DNA of 64,000 nucleotides from NCBI RefSeq assembly GCF_004087915.1, contig NZ_CP035108.1, forward strand, positions 372,001 to 436,000, in the 5' to 3' direction. This document shows positions 61,044 through 64,000 of this stretch, piece after piece. The first letter of the stretch is position 1; each line of letters starts with the position of its first letter. The notes below the pieces were generated by a model, which saw only the letters and a program-made list of their open reading frames with translations, was not told the origin of the DNA and made no database searches. A program made the position numbers and the translations under genes. This stretch comes from Geovibrio thiophilus (lineage in GTDB: Bacteria > Chrysiogenota > Deferribacteres > Deferribacterales > Geovibrionaceae).

Positions 61044-61229
61044 GATAAGCCTCCGCAGAATATAAAAGCTGTGTATATGAATAATGAAATATTTGTTAAC
61101 GCTAATGATCAAGCCTTCATCGGAAAAAGTCAACGTTTTTCGGAAGTTATTAACAAAATTAACTATTCAAAATACAGATGGAATAATAAACGGCTATCGT
61201 CCGCACAGATAACCGTAAGCTGGCTGATC

Positions 61230-62684
61230 TTATACAGAGGTAACACTTTTGTAAAGATTTATGTAACGTGACGCTGAGTTTTCCCAGCCGAAATTTTCCT
61301 TCATGGCCGAAATGCGCATTTGCTCAATATGACGGGGTCTGTCATAGTATGTGCTGACAGCCCAGCCGATTGTATTGTACAGAGCTTCACCGTCAATGAG
61401 GTGAAACTTGAATCCTGTGCCTTCGCCGGTCAGCTCGTTGTAGTTTTTCACAGTATCGTCAAGACCGCCGGTAGCACGGACAATGGGAAGGGTTCCGTAG
61501 CCGAGGCTGTACATCTGGTTCAGTCCGCACGGTTCGTAGAGCGAGGGCATAACGAAGAAATCCGCGCCTGCTTCAAGGAGGTGCGCCGCCTCTTCACTGT
61601 AGCCTATGAATGAGCTTGCCCTCAGCGGGTATAATTCGGGCAGGCTGCCGAAGTACTTTTCGTATTCCGTTTCACCGCTGCCTATTATTATGAACTGGCA
61701 AACCATGCTGTTCAGCGCTTTTTCCGCAGCGTACTGAAGCAGGTGGAGACCTTTCTGTCCTGCGAATCTCCCCACAAAGCCGAAGAGGGCTGTATTTTCA
61801 TTCTCTTCCAGCATAAAGCGCTTCTGAAGAGCCAGTTTATTTATCTTTTTAAGATGGAGGGTTTCCGCGCTGAAATTCTGAGGAATGTATTTGTCTGTTT
61901 CGGGGTTCCACTCGTCCGTGTCTATGCCGTTGAGGATTCCTTCAAGGTCGTACCTGCGGTATGAAAGCAGGAGATGAAGCCCCCCTCCTCCGGTTTCGCC
62001 CTGAATCTCCTTTGCGTAGGAGGGGCTGACGGTGGTTATTTTATCCGCGTAGGCTATGCCGCCCTTGAGGAAGTTTATTCCGCCGAAGGATTCAAAGCTT
62101 TCCGCATGGAAGTCCGCAGGGTCTATTTTGGCATATTCCAGCACATCTGTTCCGAAAATGCCCTGATAGCCTATGTTGTGGATGGTTATAACGGTTTTTG
62201 TGCCGTTGAAGAAGAAGTCTTCCTCTTTGCGGATGTAGTAGGGAATAAGCCCCGTCTGCCAGTCGTTGCAGTGAATCACATCCGGCTTGAACCTGAGATC
62301 CTTGGCAGTCTGCATCGCCGCACGGCAGAAGAAGGCAAAGCGGTACGCATTGTCAGCGTATTCCCCCGCCTTGGTGTGGTAGATGCCTGTGCGGTCAAAG
62401 TATTTGGAAAACTCTATGAAATAGGTGTCAACTCCGCCGAGGGATGCCTTGTATACGCTGTACCACTCCTCACAGTTGCCCATATGGACACAGGAGGAGA
62501 GAAACACCTGAGCCAGTCCGTATTTAGCCCGGTCGACAGAGGAGTAAAGGGGCATGACGCTTATCACGTCCGCCCCTTGGGATTTCAATGCCTTAGGCAG
62601 GGAGGAACCGACGTCTGCCAGTCCGCCCGTTTTAGCGTAGGGAGCGATTTCGCTCGATACAAAAAGCACCTTCGGCATATTCAT
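61230..62684 (-). CDS. glgA: Glycogen synthase (ADP-glucose type)
   Basis: The 484-residue GT5 glycosyltransferase has the ADP-glucose binding motif KTGG with Lys18 near the N-terminus (YAKTGGLADV), DVIHCNDWQTGLIPYY, and the C-terminal EPCGLNQMYSLGYGTLPIVR with the conserved Glu. It extends alpha-1,4-glucan, so the organism probably stores glycogen. The start at 62684 follows GAGGGG; ATG 62678 is an alternative. It lies four bases after the Mrp-type ATPase gene and is probably co-transcribed. Confidence 0.95.
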   Translation of the reverse strand: MNMPKVLFVSSEIAPYAKTGGLADVGSSLPKALKSQGADVISVMPLYSSVDRAKYGLAQVFLSSCVHMGNCEEWYSVYKASLGGVDTYFIEFSKYFDRTGIYHTKAGEYADNAYRFAFFCRAAMQTAKDLRFKPDVIHCNDWQTGLIPYYIRKEEDFFFNGTKTVITIHNIGYQGIFGTDVLEYAKIDPADFHAESFESFGGINFLKGGIAYADKITTVSPSYAKEIQGETGGGGLHLLLSYRRYDLEGILNGIDTDEWNPETDKYIPQNFSAETLHLKKINKLALQKRFMLEENENTALFGFVGRFAGQKGLHLLQYAAEKALNSMVCQFIIIGSGETEYEKYFGSLPELYPLRASSFIGYSEEAAHLLEAGADFFVMPSLYEPCGLNQMYSLGYGTLPIVRATGGLDDTVKNYNELTGEGTGFKFHLIDGEALYNTIGWAVSTYYDRPRHIEQMRISAMKENFGWENSASRYINLYKSVTSV

Positions 62685-62688
62685 GGGG

Positions 62689-63573
62689 TTACCCCTCTTT
62701 TTTTATGGTCTGCTCAAGAACCTTTATGGTTACTTCCTTCATGGCTTTTGCGACAGATGAGCCCGGGTGCCCGATGACATGAGGTGTTCCTGAGTCACCG
62801 TCCTGCACAACCTGCGCCTCAATTGGGATTCTGCCGAGGAAGGTCACATCAAGCTCCAGAGCCGCCTTTTCGCCGCCGCCGGATTTGAAGAGATCAACCG
62901 TGCCGCCGCAGTGGGGACAGCAGAAGCCGCTCATATTTTCTATTATACCGAAAATCGGCACGCCCAGCTTCCTGCTGAAGGTGACAGACTTGCGGGAGTC
63001 AAGCAGGGCGACATCCTGCGGTGTGGTAACTATAACACTGCCGTCCACCTGTCCGATAATATGCGCAACGGAAAGTGGTTCATCGCCTGTTCCGGGGGGC
63101 AGGTCTATGATGAGGAAGTCAAGCTCGCCCCATGACACATCGCTTATAAACTGCTGTATCATGCTGTGCTTGAGTGCGGCGCGCCAGATTATGGCTTCGT
63201 CGTCATTCTCGATCAAAAAGCCCACGGACATAACCTTCAGCCCTTCAATGGGCTCAAAAGGGATTATGCCGTCATCGCTGTTGACAGCGCCCTTTTTTGT
63301 TATGCCCAGCATCTTGGGGATGTTGGGTCCGTGTATGTCAGCATCAAGGATACCCACGGTGTAGCCCATGGCGTTCAGCATTGAGGCGAGGCTGACGCTG
63401 ACAGTGGATTTTCCCACGCCGCCTTTGCCGCTCATTACCATTATTTTGTATTTGATGCTTGAGAGTCTCTTCTGAATCATCTCGTCCGTGTGTTTCTGTT
63501 TTTCGTCGGTACTGCATGCGCCGGCGGAGCCGCAACTGTTGCAGCTCGATTCGTCCTGTGAGCAACCGCCCAT
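62689..63573 (-). CDS. Mrp/NBP35 family iron-sulfur cluster carrier ATPase
   Basis: The 294-residue P-loop ATPase has the deviant Walker A GKGGVGKST (49-57), switch motif DADIHGPNIPKMLG, DLPPGTGDEPLSV and the cluster-binding CPHC in MSGFCCPHCGG near 225. The N-terminal 25 residues are Cys-rich (GGCSQDESSCNSCGSAGAC), as in some NBP35-like proteins. It is a candidate iron-sulfur assembly or transfer factor, which would suit a genome rich in ferredoxin-type proteins. The start ATG 63573 follows GGAGG. It is followed by glgA after four bases, so both may form an operon. Confidence 0.92.
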   Translation of the reverse strand: MGGCSQDESSCNSCGSAGACSTDEKQKHTDEMIQKRLSSIKYKIMVMSGKGGVGKSTVSVSLASMLNAMGYTVGILDADIHGPNIPKMLGITKKGAVNSDDGIIPFEPIEGLKVMSVGFLIENDDEAIIWRAALKHSMIQQFISDVSWGELDFLIIDLPPGTGDEPLSVAHIIGQVDGSVIVTTPQDVALLDSRKSVTFSRKLGVPIFGIIENMSGFCCPHCGGTVDLFKSGGGEKAALELDVTFLGRIPIEAQVVQDGDSGTPHVIGHPGSSVAKAMKEVTIKVLEQTIKKEG

Positions 63574-63626
63574 TTTTTATACCTCCGCATAGTTGAATAT
63601 GTCTGCGAATATATATAGAAAAGATT

Positions 63627-63706
63627 TATAATGCCAGAACAAATTTTATACACAGAGGCTGTTGATGAAACATCCGTAAGAGCATATGTTCATAAATGCT
63701 CTTTTT
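63627..63706 (+). ncRNA. Candidate small RNA with orphan terminator
   Basis: TATAAT (63627-63632) on the plus strand is followed, 45 bases downstream, by AAGAGCAT/ATGCTCTT (63678-63685 and 63696-63703) and a T run. No protein gene on this strand could use the terminator, because mrp reads leftwards from 63573. A short transcript of about 70 bases from about 63639 is the simplest explanation. The -35 is weak, so this is tentative. Confidence 0.35.
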
Positions 63707-63885
63707 AGGCTGAGAATGCCCGAATAAACACTGTTTTGGCAGTCATTAATTTATTTAATTTTTGTTGAAAAAAGATGTGGGCAGATTCTTTGTGGTTTGG
63801 TGAAAAAAAGGAGAGAAATTGAAGCTGTAAATTGGTATTTTGCAATTTTATACATATAAATAGTGATTTAATTTTTTAAAAATCC

Positions 63886-63984
63886 TTGACATTTTCTGTA
63901 TAAAACAGCATTTAATATTAGGATACAGGCGTAAGTCTTTTGAATGACTTATAAAAAAGTTAGCAGCATGCTAATTTAAGCGCC
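63886..63984 (+). promoter_or_regulatory. Promoter and possible structured leader of a gene beyond the window
   Basis: TTGACA (63886-63891) is 19 bases before TTTAAT (63911-63916). Directly after the expected start, GGCGT (63928-63932) can pair with GCGCC (63980-63984), enclosing AAGTC/GACTT (63933-63950) and TTAGCA/TGCTAA (63960-63974), a three-way junction. The leader belongs to a rightward gene outside the window. I cannot match it to a known riboswitch. Confidence 0.4.
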
Positions 63985-64000
63985 GGTGATTATCTGTTGG

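Larger units (their letters stand above)
63574..64000. other. AT-rich gene-free region at the right edge
   Basis: This 427-base stretch has no credible open frame. It holds an orphan intrinsic terminator (63678-63706), a promoter (63886-63916) and a foldable leader (63928-63984), listed separately. The middle (63720-63880) is very AT-rich with poly-A and poly-T runs and shows nothing else I can name. Confidence 0.7.

Noticed and set aside
61044-61133. Longer N-terminus for the ArsR regulator
   Set aside because: The extension lacks a ribosome binding site and is not family sequence, whereas GTG 61043 follows GGAGG at six bases.

Overview
The window reads as a chromosomal stretch of a Gram-negative, respiring, motile anaerobe, and the gene families point most closely to the Deferribacterota (a Geovibrio- or Seleniivibrio-like organism). 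That assignment is inference from gene content, since no 16S rRNA gene is present. Supporting points are a 14-gene nuo operon with a ferredoxin-extended NuoF, a VorB-type 2-oxoacid:ferredoxin oxidoreductase, a nickel ECF transporter of the NikKMLQO type, fmt-DUF116-htpX-rsmB clustering, TolC-type efflux (outer membrane) and two chemoreceptors. Nearly all of the window is ordinary, densely packed core genome; there is no prophage, transposase, CRISPR array or plasmid module.

Layout: 1-1040 is the end of a ribosomal operon (rpsF-ssb-rpsR, minus). 1240-2901 holds an exported dienelactone-hydrolase-like protein and rluD. 3046-17832 is complex I (nuoA to nuoN) followed by a ferritin-like gene and a strong terminator. 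18119-21298 (minus) is a nickel/cobalt ECF importer. 21300-22260 is a repeat-rich gap containing an initiator tRNA. 22261-26478 has a degenerate histidine-kinase-like protein coupled to glnE and a ThiE/TenI-like gene. 26692-29604 is zur-znuACB behind a perfect palindrome. 29680-33496 (minus) is fmt-DUF116-htpX-rsmB. 33682-38391 is a self-regulated TetR/TolC/EmrA/EmrB efflux operon. 38472-41041 is the oxidoreductase operon, then pta-ackA (41233-43486), which together could convert 2-oxoacids to acyl-CoA, acyl-phosphate and ATP. 43487-44206 is a second repeat-rich gap. 44624-47745 is a histidine kinase, a response regulator and a response-regulator diguanylate cyclase. 48848-53578 (minus) is polA, a diguanylate cyclase and hisD, apparently co-transcribed. 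53832 onward holds ilvE, two paralogous chemoreceptors, gpsA, a ComFB protein, an ArsR regulator, glgA and an Mrp-type ATPase.

The least ordinary thing here is a dispersed family of mosaic repeats lying in intergenic gaps (17.9, 21.4, 22.1, 26.5, 31.0 and 43.5 kb). A fixed frame of about 20-30 bases separates two or three hairpins whose arms differ completely from copy to copy yet remain perfectly complementary, while the loops keep a CATCC/GGATG core. At two sites (3' of ackA and 3' of htpX) the block is bracketed by an imperfect direct duplication of the host gene's 3' end or terminator. A second repeat family (GTCATTGCG...GAAGCAATCT), of a kind seen in many bacterial genomes, is interleaved with it. 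Clear operators (perfect palindromes) lie before zur and before the tetR-type gene. Orphan RNA signals sit near the right edge: a terminator with no gene, and a three-helix leader.
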